In this document: positions 47,145 to 53,743 of the stretch, one piece after another | How positions within the stretch are numbered: the stretch's first letter is position 1 | Layout: the number at the start of each line of letters is the position of its first letter | Assembly (NCBI GenBank): GCA_041393015.1 | Contig: JAWKKV010000001.1 | Location: forward strand, 62,001-126,000 | From: JAGQYH01 sp041393015 | GTDB lineage: Bacteria; Bacteroidota; Bacteroidia; Chitinophagales; JADIYW01 | Direction of reading: 5' to 3' | DNA: 64,000 nucleotides | Notes under the pieces: model-generated | Told to the model about the DNA's origin: nothing | What the model saw: the letters and a program-made list of their open reading frames with translations, nothing else | Databases searched by the model: none | Made by a program: the position numbers and the translations under genes

Positions 47145-47156
47145 GCTGACTAATTT
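47117..47156. repeat. 40-bp dispersed repeat, copy 1 (left of the lipoprotein cassette)
   Basis: Bases 47117-47156 match 48012-48051 at 39 of 40 positions and hold a perfect 9-bp hairpin (TTGTTGGTG / CACCAACAA, loop TTAT). Weaker similarity continues for about 30 bp on the right (CCTTAG...CACCAAA). Confidence 0.85.
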
Positions 47157-47293
47157 TAAACGCCCTTAGTGACCTCACCAAAAGTGGCAGTAACTAAATT
47201 AGCGCTGTATGGCATCAATTATTCGCCAAAAATTCAAAAAAGATGAGCGGCTTAAATTTTGTTTATTATAGTGTACAGAGTATCTTTATAACA
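47157..47293. other. gap before the cassette lipoprotein
   Basis: No gene is seen. It contains a TGTACA palindrome (47272-47277) and TATCTTTA (near 47280), one base from the -7 consensus, so it is probably the promoter region for the lipoprotein. Confidence 0.4.
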
Positions 47294-47890
47294 ATGAAAA
47301 AATCACTTCTTATAAGTCTGCAATTTTTACTTTTAACCATTGCATTCAATTGGCTTTTGGTAAGCTGTTGCAAAGATGCTATTCATCCTTCCGATTTAGT
47401 GTTACCGGAGGTTACGGCGGAAGGAAAAAATACATTTGGCTGTCTGATAAATGGAGACGTATTTAGGAATAATGGTTGTAAGCCCGGTGTGCCATTTGGT
47501 TATCAAAGCAATCTTAAAATTATTGACCTTAATCGCAACGAAATTAATTTTAGAGCTGTGAATTACTACGAAAAAAGGAACAATGAGATTAAAGATGAAG
47601 TGCTCAATTTTTCACTCATTAGCGAAGAAGAAATAACTCCCGGAGTATATCATTTTTCAGATTCCATTTTATACTTTCGCTACGAAGACTTTATCAATTC
47701 AACCCATCTAGAAGCTCATTATGAATTAGGTTTTATAGATACTGTTTTTGGTTATTTAGAACTGACAAAAATACCTCAACTCTCTACAACTGATTCTGTG
47801 CTTGCCGGCACTTTCGATTTTACAATTATAAATGACGGCAACGTATTTGAGTTTAGCCAAGGTCGTTTTGATATTCTTTACGAGCAATAA
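47294..47890 (+). CDS. lipoprotein of the DUF6252-like type
   Basis: The 198-residue product has a signal peptide with lipobox LVSC (MKKSLLISLQFLLLTIAFNW...), then the pattern TAEGKNTFGCLINGDVFRNNGC and a C-terminal LAGTFDFTIINDGNVFEFSQGRFDI, common to a Bacteroidota lipoprotein family with unknown function. I chose the ATG at 47294 to expose the signal peptide. It is the only plus-strand gene between dnaE2 and dinB and is flanked by direct repeats. Confidence 0.75.
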   Translation: MKKSLLISLQFLLLTIAFNWLLVSCCKDAIHPSDLVLPEVTAEGKNTFGCLINGDVFRNNGCKPGVPFGYQSNLKIIDLNRNEINFRAVNYYEKRNNEIKDEVLNFSLISEEEITPGVYHFSDSILYFRYEDFINSTHLEAHYELGFIDTVFGYLELTKIPQLSTTDSVLAGTFDFTIINDGNVFEFSQGRFDILYEQ

Positions 47891-47915
47891 GAAGCTATTT
47901 AAGTTATTTATCTGA

Positions 47916-47959
47916 CTAGCTAAAAGCTAGAAAATATTTCCGCTCGGCCGGAGCCGAGC
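47916..47959. repeat. REP-like two-hairpin element, copy B
   Basis: CTAGCT-AAA-AGCTAG (47916-47930) is followed by GCTCGGC-CGGA-GCCGAGC (47942-47959). Compared with copy A, the stem of hairpin 1 changes on both sides (TTGGCT/AGCCAA versus CTAGCT/AGCTAG), preserving pairing. Confidence 0.8.
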
Positions 47960-48011
47960 TTAGGTTTATCTTGTATTCTTGTTGACGTTATCACTAACCT
48001 ACCGATAACCA

Positions 48012-48051
48012 ATGCCCTTGTTGGTGTTATCACCAACAAGCTGACTAATTT
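48012..48051. repeat. 40-bp dispersed repeat, copy 2 (right of the lipoprotein cassette)
   Basis: Direct copy of 47117-47156 with one mismatch (C for T at 48017). Together they flank the lipoprotein gene as direct repeats. Confidence 0.85.
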
Positions 48052-48096
48052 CGAATACCTTAGGTGATAACACCAAAGCCGGCGAGAGCTTTAGTT

Positions 48097-49350
48097 CTAT
48101 CCAAAAAAGGCAGACGTTATTCGTTTATGTTTGCCTTTCAATTCCCTTTCGGCAAATATTCTATTCAACAATACTTTTCGATGTTCTCTTCTTTTGGCAG
48201 CTTGTTCAGTTGTAAACCCGGATGCTCTTTCTATTAGAAAATCATCGTACTTCATATTTACTTTGTCCATCGCTTGGTGTAAACTGATCATCTTTTGCGT
48301 GTCGTTAAACAAATCAATCTGGTAATTACCATGTACCAAATGGCTAAACTTTATACCAATCAAGCGAATCAACATTCTCCGACTGTAGAGTTTTTCAAAC
48401 AGCTCTAATACTTTGGGTATTAAAATATGATCGGCTGAGGTATAGGCAATCCTAGATTGTAAAGTATGTGTATCGAAATTAGAATATCGAATCTTGGCCG
48501 TTACACAAGCAGTTAACTTTGTTTCTTGGCGCAATTGAAACGCTAGCTGAGCGGTAAAAGATGTCAATAGCGTTCGCAACTTCTCCATATCAATCGTGTC
48601 TTTGTCGAAAGTGCGTTCCATCGATATAGATTTACGCTCGGAATAAGGCACTACCGGACTTGGATCAATGCCTTGTGCTTTATGCCATATTACACTGCCT
48701 GACTTTCCCAATACATTTTCCATTAATTCACAAGGCATCTCCTGCATGGTTTTTACCGTTCGAACGCCCATTTGTTGCAGTAACTTTCCAGTCTTCGGTC
48801 CTACCATGGGAATTTTTCGAATATCAAGCGGTGCTAAAAACAGTTTTTCTGTTCCGGCATCTACCTTTCTGTGTCCTTGTGGCTTTCCCTCTCCGGTGGC
48901 TACTTTAGAAACTGTTTTGTTCACCGACAAGCCAAAACTCAAAGGCAAACCGGCCTCTCTCCTCACCTTTTGAATCAACTCTTGCGTCCATTGATAGCAA
49001 CCAAAAAACTTATCCAAACCAGTAATGTCTATGTAAAACTCATCAATGCTAGATTTTTCCAATACCGGAGCATCTTCTTGTAAGATTTCTGTCACCATTT
49101 TGGAGTAATAAGAATACAAATCCATATCGCCACGAATGACGGTAGCATGGGGACAAAGTTCCATCGCCATTCGCATAGGCATAGCGGAATGAATACCATA
49201 ATACCGAGCCTCGTAGGAGCAACTCGCCACCACTCCTCTATCTGATTTCCCTCCAATTAATAAAGGAACACCCTCTAAAGCACTATTCTTTAATCGCTCG
49301 CACGAAACAAAGAAGGTATCAAGGTCAAGATGGACAACAGTTTTGTACAT
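48097..49350 (-). CDS. dinB: Y-family DNA polymerase IV (DinB-type)
   Basis: The 417-residue translesion polymerase has HLDLDTFFVSCERL (first metal aspartates), SSIDEFYIDITG (second acidic site), the HhH region LDIRKIPMVGPKTGKLLQQMG, and a little-finger domain. It lacks a recognised UmuC-type tail. I chose the ATG at 49350 (MYKTVVHLDLD); an in-frame TTG at 49362 lies within an operator-like palindrome. It lies back to back with the LexA-like gene and close to dnaE2. Confidence 0.92.
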   Translation of the reverse strand: MYKTVVHLDLDTFFVSCERLKNSALEGVPLLIGGKSDRGVVASCSYEARYYGIHSAMPMRMAMELCPHATVIRGDMDLYSYYSKMVTEILQEDAPVLEKSSIDEFYIDITGLDKFFGCYQWTQELIQKVRREAGLPLSFGLSVNKTVSKVATGEGKPQGHRKVDAGTEKLFLAPLDIRKIPMVGPKTGKLLQQMGVRTVKTMQEMPCELMENVLGKSGSVIWHKAQGIDPSPVVPYSERKSISMERTFDKDTIDMEKLRTLLTSFTAQLAFQLRQETKLTACVTAKIRYSNFDTHTLQSRIAYTSADHILIPKVLELFEKLYSRRMLIRLIGIKFSHLVHGNYQIDLFNDTQKMISLHQAMDKVNMKYDDFLIERASGFTTEQAAKRREHRKVLLNRIFAERELKGKHKRITSAFFG

Positions 49351-49356
49351 GATATT

Positions 49357-49378
49357 GGACAATTGTCCTACAAAATTA
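49357..49378 (-). promoter_or_regulatory. dinB promoter with SOS-like palindromic operator
   Basis: On the minus strand TAATTTTG (plus 49371-49378) matches the -7 box and is followed 2 bp later by the perfect 12-bp palindrome GGACAATTGTCC (49357-49368), which covers the expected transcription start. A repressor bound there would block dinB. The gene for an S24/LexA-like repressor is next door. Confidence 0.6.
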
Positions 49379-49420
49379 GAGCGAAGGACTTAATTTATCA
49401 TTCATTCTATAAAATATTGC

Positions 49421-49445
49421 TAAATTTGTACACAATAAAGGACAA
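49421..49445 (+). promoter_or_regulatory. promoter region of the LexA-like gene
   Basis: TAAATTTG (49421-49428) matches the -7 box. GGACAA (49440-49445), the half-site of the dinB palindrome, and TTGTAC (49426-49431), close to the other half, lie just downstream. This is consistent with autoregulation, but the spacing differs from that at dinB. Confidence 0.45.
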
Positions 49446-49502
49446 ATCAATACAAGTTCCTTTGATAACAAACAGGCTTTAATTTTTATAAAAAATGAAG
49501 AG

Positions 49503-50213
49503 ATGCAAAAAGGGAAACAGAAAGAACAAAAAGTAGAGACGTTACCAATTGGAACAGCATTAAGAGCAATGCTGATTCGGCACAATATCAATATCTCTAG
49601 GATGACGGAAGCCTTAGGTGAGTCTCGTTCTAATATTTACAACCTATTTGCTTCTGATGATATACGAATTGAGCAGCTAAAAAAGATCTGTTCGTATGCT
49701 GGTTTAAATTACATCGGTTTTTTAGAGAGTATTGAGCATAAACGCTTACCGGATGTTATGCCTGTACAGTTTGATGATCCGAATGCAATCATTCACGTAG
49801 ATATGTCTTTAGAAGCAGGCTTTGCCGCAGAGTTTGATTTTAATCAGCAAGAATTATTTTCTGAAGGTTTGTTCGCCTATAAAATTCCCGGACATTATGG
49901 AGGCGGTTTTTCTTTTACGGTAGATGGCTGGTCGATGTATGGAGACTTTCAAGATGGCGATACGTTTATTACACACAAAAATCCTATTGAACGCTATGAA
50001 GATATTAAAGATGGTTATTGCTATGCCATCGCCACTCATCATAACTTATTGGTTAAAAGAGTATACAAACGGTCTACCAAACGCGCTTTGATTCTTGTTT
50101 CAGACAATCCCGATAAAGACAGATATCCTAATCAAAGTTTAGAATTAGAAGATGTTCGTTGGCTTTTACAAGGCAAAAAGAGAATTACCAAAGATTTAAG
50201 TGGGAAGCTTTAA
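49503..50213 (+). CDS. HTH plus S24 (LexA/CI-like) repressor
   Basis: The 236-residue product has an N-terminal HTH domain (about 15-75: IGTALRAMLIRHNINISRMTEALGES...NIYNLF) and a C-terminal S24 peptidase-like domain (about 120-215: SFTVDGWSMYGDFQDGDTFI with the serine, and LLVKRVYKR with the lysine). This arrangement differs from classical LexA (winged-helix type) and is nearer CI-type repressors. It probably self-cleaves on DNA damage and controls the divergent dinB. A candidate cleavage site is unclear (AG in LEAGFAAEF). Confidence 0.88.
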   Translation: MQKGKQKEQKVETLPIGTALRAMLIRHNINISRMTEALGESRSNIYNLFASDDIRIEQLKKICSYAGLNYIGFLESIEHKRLPDVMPVQFDDPNAIIHVDMSLEAGFAAEFDFNQQELFSEGLFAYKIPGHYGGGFSFTVDGWSMYGDFQDGDTFITHKNPIERYEDIKDGYCYAIATHHNLLVKRVYKRSTKRALILVSDNPDKDRYPNQSLELEDVRWLLQGKKRITKDLSGKL

Positions 50214-50601
50214 AAAATAAAGCGAAAAGGATTAAGTGTTAAGAATAAAGTGTTGTAGAATTTTTAACAATTATTCCATCTCTAAACCAATAGAGAATAC
50301 TTAAAAATTTAGTTTTTACCTCTGTTATTTCAATTCAATAAACTAGCAGTAAAATTCGATTACTTGATCATAACCTGCCGGTGGATAATCCTTTTGTGAT
50401 TGGGCTTTCATATTAATTAGTTTTCTTAAATAGTGTATTTAAATTAACCTGAATCTAGTGCAATGTCAAGCACTATAAAAATTACAAAGTATAGATTATA
50501 AAATATACTGAGTACCGCTTCTATCTTCTTTCAATACGATTATTATTCGGCAAAGCATCTATTTGTTTACTTAGATAAATGTAGCTAGAAACCTTAATCA
50601 A
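50214..50601. other. gap between LexA-like gene and tRNA-Leu remnants
   Basis: I see no gene, tRNA or promoter that I can support. The sequence is AT-rich with no long frame on either strand. Confidence 0.5.
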
Positions 50602-50618
50602 GTGCCCGGGGCGGGACT
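50602..50618 (-). repeat. isolated 3'-end fragment of tRNA-Leu
   Basis: GTGCCCGGGGCGGGACT is identical to the 3' end region of the intact tRNA-Leu (51169-51185) and to the remnant at 50701-50717. It is followed by unrelated sequence. Such repeated tRNA 3' ends are typical of attachment sites left by integrative elements. Confidence 0.7.
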
Positions 50619-50700
50619 TCCGCCGTCGCTCCATTTCATTTCGCTGTGTTGGATAAACTTCTCGCCCGCTTGGCAAAGTAAAACCTAACGATTCTATTTA

Positions 50701-50820
50701 GTGCCCGGGGCGGGACTCGAACCTGCTTGCAGTAGGCAAGTCTACCTGTCGGTAGACAGGCCCGCACATTCTTAAGAACACATGGCCCTCAATCATGTCT
50801 GTCTAACAGTTTCAGCTACC
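50701..50820 (-). pseudogene. decayed tRNA-Leu(GAG) copy with inserted hairpins
   Basis: On the minus strand this matches the intact tRNA-Leu over the D-arm (CTGAAACTG-TAGACAG), anticodon arm (GAG anticodon kept), variable arm and the 3' half of the T-arm and acceptor. The 5' acceptor strand is lost (GCCCGGG replaced by AATTAGG). A segment of about 39 bases of two hairpins interrupts the T-stem between GCGGG and TTCGAGT. It cannot fold into a normal tRNA. The stop codon of the GIY-YIG gene lies within its first bases. Confidence 0.85.
50723..50761 (-). repeat. two-hairpin insertion in the tRNA-Leu remnant
   Basis: On the minus strand GTCTACC-GACA-GGTAGAC and CTTGC-CTACT-GCAAG form two adjacent hairpins. 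A diverged copy of the second half (TTGCCTGCTGTAAGCAAGTTCGAGT on the minus strand) lies at 51110-51141. Confidence 0.75.
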
Positions 50821-51066
50821 TAATTGATCAAGTCTCAATTTCCTTAGTCGCTCCTTACCTGTACCGGATTTCCAATATTTCTCTCGTATTCTTGCTTCTA
50901 CTATTGTTGAGCAAACTTCTGAATACAACAAAACAAAAGGAGCATATGGTTTGGTTGTTCTTTCATATCCTCTATTGTGCCGCCTAAATCTATCTTCCAA
51001 GTTTTGTGTCATCCCAACGTAAATGTAATTTCTCGAAATACTTGATATGGCATATACTAAATACAC
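50812..51066 (-). CDS. GIY-YIG nuclease family protein
   Basis: The 84-residue product is a single GIY-YIG domain: LVYAISSISRNYIYVGMTQNLEDRFRRHNRG, with the arginine (RFRRHN) and later glutamate (EARIREKYWK) of the family. Some relatives are homing endonucleases or UPF0213 proteins. It lies between the intact tRNA-Leu and the decayed copy, ending inside the latter, which suggests it arrived or moved with the tRNA rearrangement. Confidence 0.9.
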   Translation of the reverse strand: MYLVYAISSISRNYIYVGMTQNLEDRFRRHNRGYERTTKPYAPFVLLYSEVCSTIVEARIREKYWKSGTGKERLRKLRLDQLGS

Positions 51067-51109
51067 TATCTATATTCAATTTTAAGCAATTCTATAATAA
51101 ACAGATTAA

Positions 51110-51141
51110 ACTCGAACTTGCTTACAGCAGGCAAATCTACC
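51110..51141 (-). repeat. fragment of the tRNA-Leu insertion sequence
   Basis: This matches the remnant's T-arm region plus insertion (50718-50749) with a few changes (ACTCGAAC-TGCTT-CAG-AGGCAA-TCTACC). It shows that the inserted-type sequence existed at least twice. Confidence 0.65.
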
Positions 51142-51169
51142 TTCAATATACAGTATGTCACTCAATTAG

Positions 51170-51253
51170 TGCCCGGGGCGGGACTCGAACCCGCACATTC
51201 TTAAGAACACATGGCCCTCAACCATGCCTGTCTACCAGTTTCAGCACCCGGGC
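51170..51253 (-). tRNA. tRNA-Leu (anticodon GAG)
   Basis: The 84-nt sequence folds with acceptor GCCCGGG/CCCGGGC, D-stem CTG/CAG, anticodon stem CATGG/CCATG with loop TTGAGGG (anticodon GAG), a long variable arm and T-stem GCGGG/CCCGC with loop TTCGAGT. CCA is not encoded. This is the intact member of the local tRNA-Leu family. Confidence 0.93.
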
Positions 51254-51286
51254 TTCTCTTTTTTAAAGCAGAGAAGGTTATATAAA

Positions 51287-51311
51287 AAAAGCTCCAAACG
51301 ATGGAGCTTTT
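51287..51311 (-). terminator. intrinsic terminator between tRNA-Lys and tRNA-Leu
   Basis: AAAAGCTCCA (51287-51296) pairs with TGGAGCTTTT (51302-51311). On the minus strand it ends in a seven-T run, so it terminates tRNA-Lys transcription. tRNA-Leu must therefore have its own promoter or depend on read-through. Confidence 0.85.
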
Positions 51312-51319
51312 CTTATTTT

Positions 51320-51395
51320 TGGTGATTCAGCTGGGGCTCGAACCCAGGACCCTCTCCTTAAAAGGGAGATGCTCTACCAGCTGAGCTACTGAATC
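51320..51395 (-). tRNA. tRNA-Lys (anticodon TTT)
   Basis: GATTCAG/CTGAATC acceptor stem, D-arm GCTCAGCTGGTAGAGC, anticodon stem TCTCC/GGAGA with loop CTTTTAA (TTT), T-arm CTGGG TTCGAGC CCCAG. CCA is encoded. The promoter lies just upstream. Confidence 0.96.
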
Positions 51396-51424
51396 AATAA
51401 CCAACCTTATTTTTTAAGGTGGTG

Positions 51425-51454
51425 CAAAGATACAATCCTAATTCTTTTATGCAA
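51425..51454 (-). promoter_or_regulatory. promoter of tRNA-Lys
   Basis: On the minus strand TTG (plus 51452-51454), a 19-bp spacer and TATCTTTG (plus 51425-51432) match the Bacteroidota consensus; the tRNA begins 30 bp downstream. Confidence 0.75.
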
Positions 51455-51476
51455 CGGAAAAATTAGTTTTTTACCT

Positions 51477-51950
51477 TTACTTAATTTTAACCCCTTCCGC
51501 AACAAAAGTATATTCCATTAATGGCGCTGTAATTTTCGCTATTTCTTCTTCAGATTGACCTTCATCTTCTGCATAATGTCGCTGATCATCCACTGAAGTA
51601 GTTTCAATTTTTCCAACTCCTTTTATAACAACTTCTTTACCTGAAATATCTTTTGGAACAAAGAAACCATAATCCTTAAATGTTACACGAACAGCGTCAC
51701 CATCCGCTGATTCTAAGGTTAACCAGCATCCTTTCACTTGACAGACGTCCTTAATTACACCATTTACTATTAAGTTCTCTATAGGTTGAGTTTCGTCTAA
51801 TTTCGATTTCATTTGATCAACAGAGATACTTTCGCCCATTTCAAAAGTTTCGCCATAAAAAGATTTTTCATCAGCTTTTTTTGAATTGTTCTGTTGACAA
51901 GAAGTTGAAACGGCAATAGTTGCTAAACACATTAATAATAGTAATCTCAT
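51477..51950 (-). CDS. DUF4920 family lipoprotein
   Basis: The 157-residue product has a lipobox (VSTSC) and matches DUF4920: FYGETFEMGESISVDQMKSKL, VNGVIKDVCQVKGCWLTLES, GKEVVIKGVGKIETTSVDDQRHYAEDEG. The CQxKGCW motif suggests a metal or redox site. The function is unknown. It follows a GGR-type flavoprotein after a 10-bp gap, so the two are probably co-transcribed. Confidence 0.88.
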   Translation of the reverse strand: MRLLLLMCLATIAVSTSCQQNNSKKADEKSFYGETFEMGESISVDQMKSKLDETQPIENLIVNGVIKDVCQVKGCWLTLESADGDAVRVTFKDYGFFVPKDISGKEVVIKGVGKIETTSVDDQRHYAEDEGQSEEEIAKITAPLMEYTFVAEGVKIK

Positions 51951-51960
51951 AATTAGATAT

Positions 51961-53181
51961 TTAATTAAATAAAATTTTAAAATAAAAAGAAGGCTGTTTC
52001 AATTGATCTCTTATATCTAAGTCCATAAACATATTTGAAATAGTAGTACTTAATGTTTCATTGGTAGTTGCCTTATTAATTAACCAATTAAACAACCACT
52101 TTTGATTGGCCAATTGTTGCAATTTAGTACTTAGCTGTAATTCCTTCCAAAGTTTTTGATATACATTTTTGTCATATTCCTCCAAAGAATAAGTTGAATC
52201 ACTTAATTTAAAAGCCAATGCTTTTGCTGCTTCCATTCCACTAATCATTGCATTGCCAATGCCTTCACCGGTAAATGGATCAATTAATGATCCTGCATCA
52301 CCTACTAAAAGATAATGCTCTCCTGATAGTTTTCTTTTCTTTGAACCGAAAGGCAATCCAAAACCTTTTACATTATCTACTAATTCAGCATTCTTAAATC
52401 TTTCTTTTAAAGCAGGATGCTCTTCAATTAGCTCAAAAAGCTTCTTTTTAAGGTCTATTTTTCGACTTTTTACTAAATCGCTTCGCAAACCAATACCAAC
52501 GTTAGCTTGTCCATTAGGCAATGGAAATATCCAAAAATAACCTGGCACAAACTCCTTTAAAAAATGTAACTCAATAAAGTTATCCTTCTCCAGCCCTGTA
52601 ACATTTTTGTAATACGCTCTAATTCCTGCGGCAAAATGCTTAGGTTCTTGCTTAATTCCGGCTATGTGTCTTGAAAATATAGATTGTGCTCCATCAGCTA
52701 CAATGAGAAAGCGAGCATCTACCAATAAGTTTTTCTGTTTATCAAAGCATTTCCACCTCCCATCTACAAACTCAAACTGCCTTAAATCAATACTATCTTT
52801 AAAGGTGCATTGTTCCTTTTCTATTGCCTTTTGAAGTAGCATATGATCGAAATCTAGTCTCTTTGCAATAAATCCGGGTGCCTCTCCAGTTTTATCCATT
52901 TTAGGATTAAAAGGTACTCTTAATGCGTTGCCATTAGGAGCGACAAAAGTAACGCCCCACGAATCCATCAATGGGACATCGTTGTAATCACTGATGCCAA
53001 GCTTGTTTAAGGTATCTACTACTTTTCCGCTGCATGCATCCCCACAGATTTTATCCCTTGGAAAAACTGCCTTATCAACTATTATGTGGTCTATCCCTTG
53101 ATTAGATAATTGAATACTAGCACTACTCCCGCCAGGTCCGGCACCAATAATACAAACGTCTGAAATAAGCGGTAAAATCAC
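51961..53181 (-). CDS. geranylgeranyl reductase-family FAD oxidoreductase
   Basis: The 406-residue product has an N-terminal FAD motif CIIGAGPGGSSASIQLS, the substrate-binding KICGDACSGKVVDTL, and LLVGDAGSLIDPFTGEGIGNAM. These are the features of the geranylgeranyl-reductase/digeranylgeranylglycerophospholipid reductase family, which reduces isoprenoid double bonds or related substrates. The exact substrate is unknown. No signal peptide is seen. Confidence 0.9.
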   Translation of the reverse strand: MILPLISDVCIIGAGPGGSSASIQLSNQGIDHIIVDKAVFPRDKICGDACSGKVVDTLNKLGISDYNDVPLMDSWGVTFVAPNGNALRVPFNPKMDKTGEAPGFIAKRLDFDHMLLQKAIEKEQCTFKDSIDLRQFEFVDGRWKCFDKQKNLLVDARFLIVADGAQSIFSRHIAGIKQEPKHFAAGIRAYYKNVTGLEKDNFIELHFLKEFVPGYFWIFPLPNGQANVGIGLRSDLVKSRKIDLKKKLFELIEEHPALKERFKNAELVDNVKGFGLPFGSKKRKLSGEHYLLVGDAGSLIDPFTGEGIGNAMISGMEAAKALAFKLSDSTYSLEEYDKNVYQKLWKELQLSTKLQQLANQKWLFNWLINKATTNETLSTTISNMFMDLDIRDQLKQPSFYFKILFN

Positions 53182-53218
53182 TAAATATTATCTATAAATA
53201 ACTTGTGAAGAAAAATAA

Positions 53219-53623
53219 TTACAACAATGGTTTTAATTCTGAAAGTAGTGTTTCTACCGTTTGAAAACCGACAATTCTTTTCACTACATTTCCATTAGCA
53301 TCCATTATTAATAAAGTAGGAAGTGCTTTAACGTTGTACTTTTCAGCAATATCCATCCCCCAGAAAAAATCATTATCTACTTTGAAGGAAACAAAGTGTT
53401 TGTTCATGAAATCACCTACTGTTTTATTGGAAAATGTTTCCCTATCCATTTGCTTACAAGGAGAGCACCAAGAAGCTGTAAAATCTAAAAACACCAGTTT
53501 CCCTTGAGACTTTGCTTTGGATACAACATTATCAAATGAGGTATTCGTGAAAGCTATCCCATCGCCTGCATGCACCATTTGTATGCAGCAGAATAATATA
53601 AAAATATTTAACAGATGTTTCAA
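53219..53623 (-). CDS. thioredoxin-fold protein
   Basis: The 134-residue protein has a type I signal peptide (MKHLLNIFILFCCIQMVHAG) and a thioredoxin domain with the catalytic CxxC in DFTASWCSPCKQMDRETF and cis-proline KALPTLLIMD. It is a periplasmic disulfide reductase or DsbD-partner type. It begins 38 bp upstream of the FAD enzyme on the same strand. Confidence 0.92.
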   Translation of the reverse strand: MKHLLNIFILFCCIQMVHAGDGIAFTNTSFDNVVSKAKSQGKLVFLDFTASWCSPCKQMDRETFSNKTVGDFMNKHFVSFKVDNDFFWGMDIAEKYNVKALPTLLIMDANGNVVKRIVGFQTVETLLSELKPLL

Positions 53624-53683
53624 AATGAATGTTTAAATCTTGAAATAAATAGAAAGATACTCAAGAATAATTATAAATAAAAA

Positions 53684-53712
53684 AACCTCGATATCTAAAC
53701 GATACCGAGGTT
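53684..53712 (-). terminator. intrinsic terminator after the repeat protein gene
   Basis: AACCTCGATATC (53684-53695) pairs with GATACCGAGGTT (53701-53712) with one wobble. On the minus strand a seven-T run follows. Confidence 0.88.
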
Positions 53713-53743
53713 CTTTTATTATAACTTTTTAACTAAGGTTGAA

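Noticed and set aside
48660..49083. three overlapping plus-strand frames within dinB
   Set aside because: They are antisense to conserved dinB motifs.
51006..51266. plus-strand frame across GIY-YIG and tRNA-Leu
   Set aside because: It reads through the tRNA (SARGGTRTRTF...), a typical false frame over tRNA T-arms.
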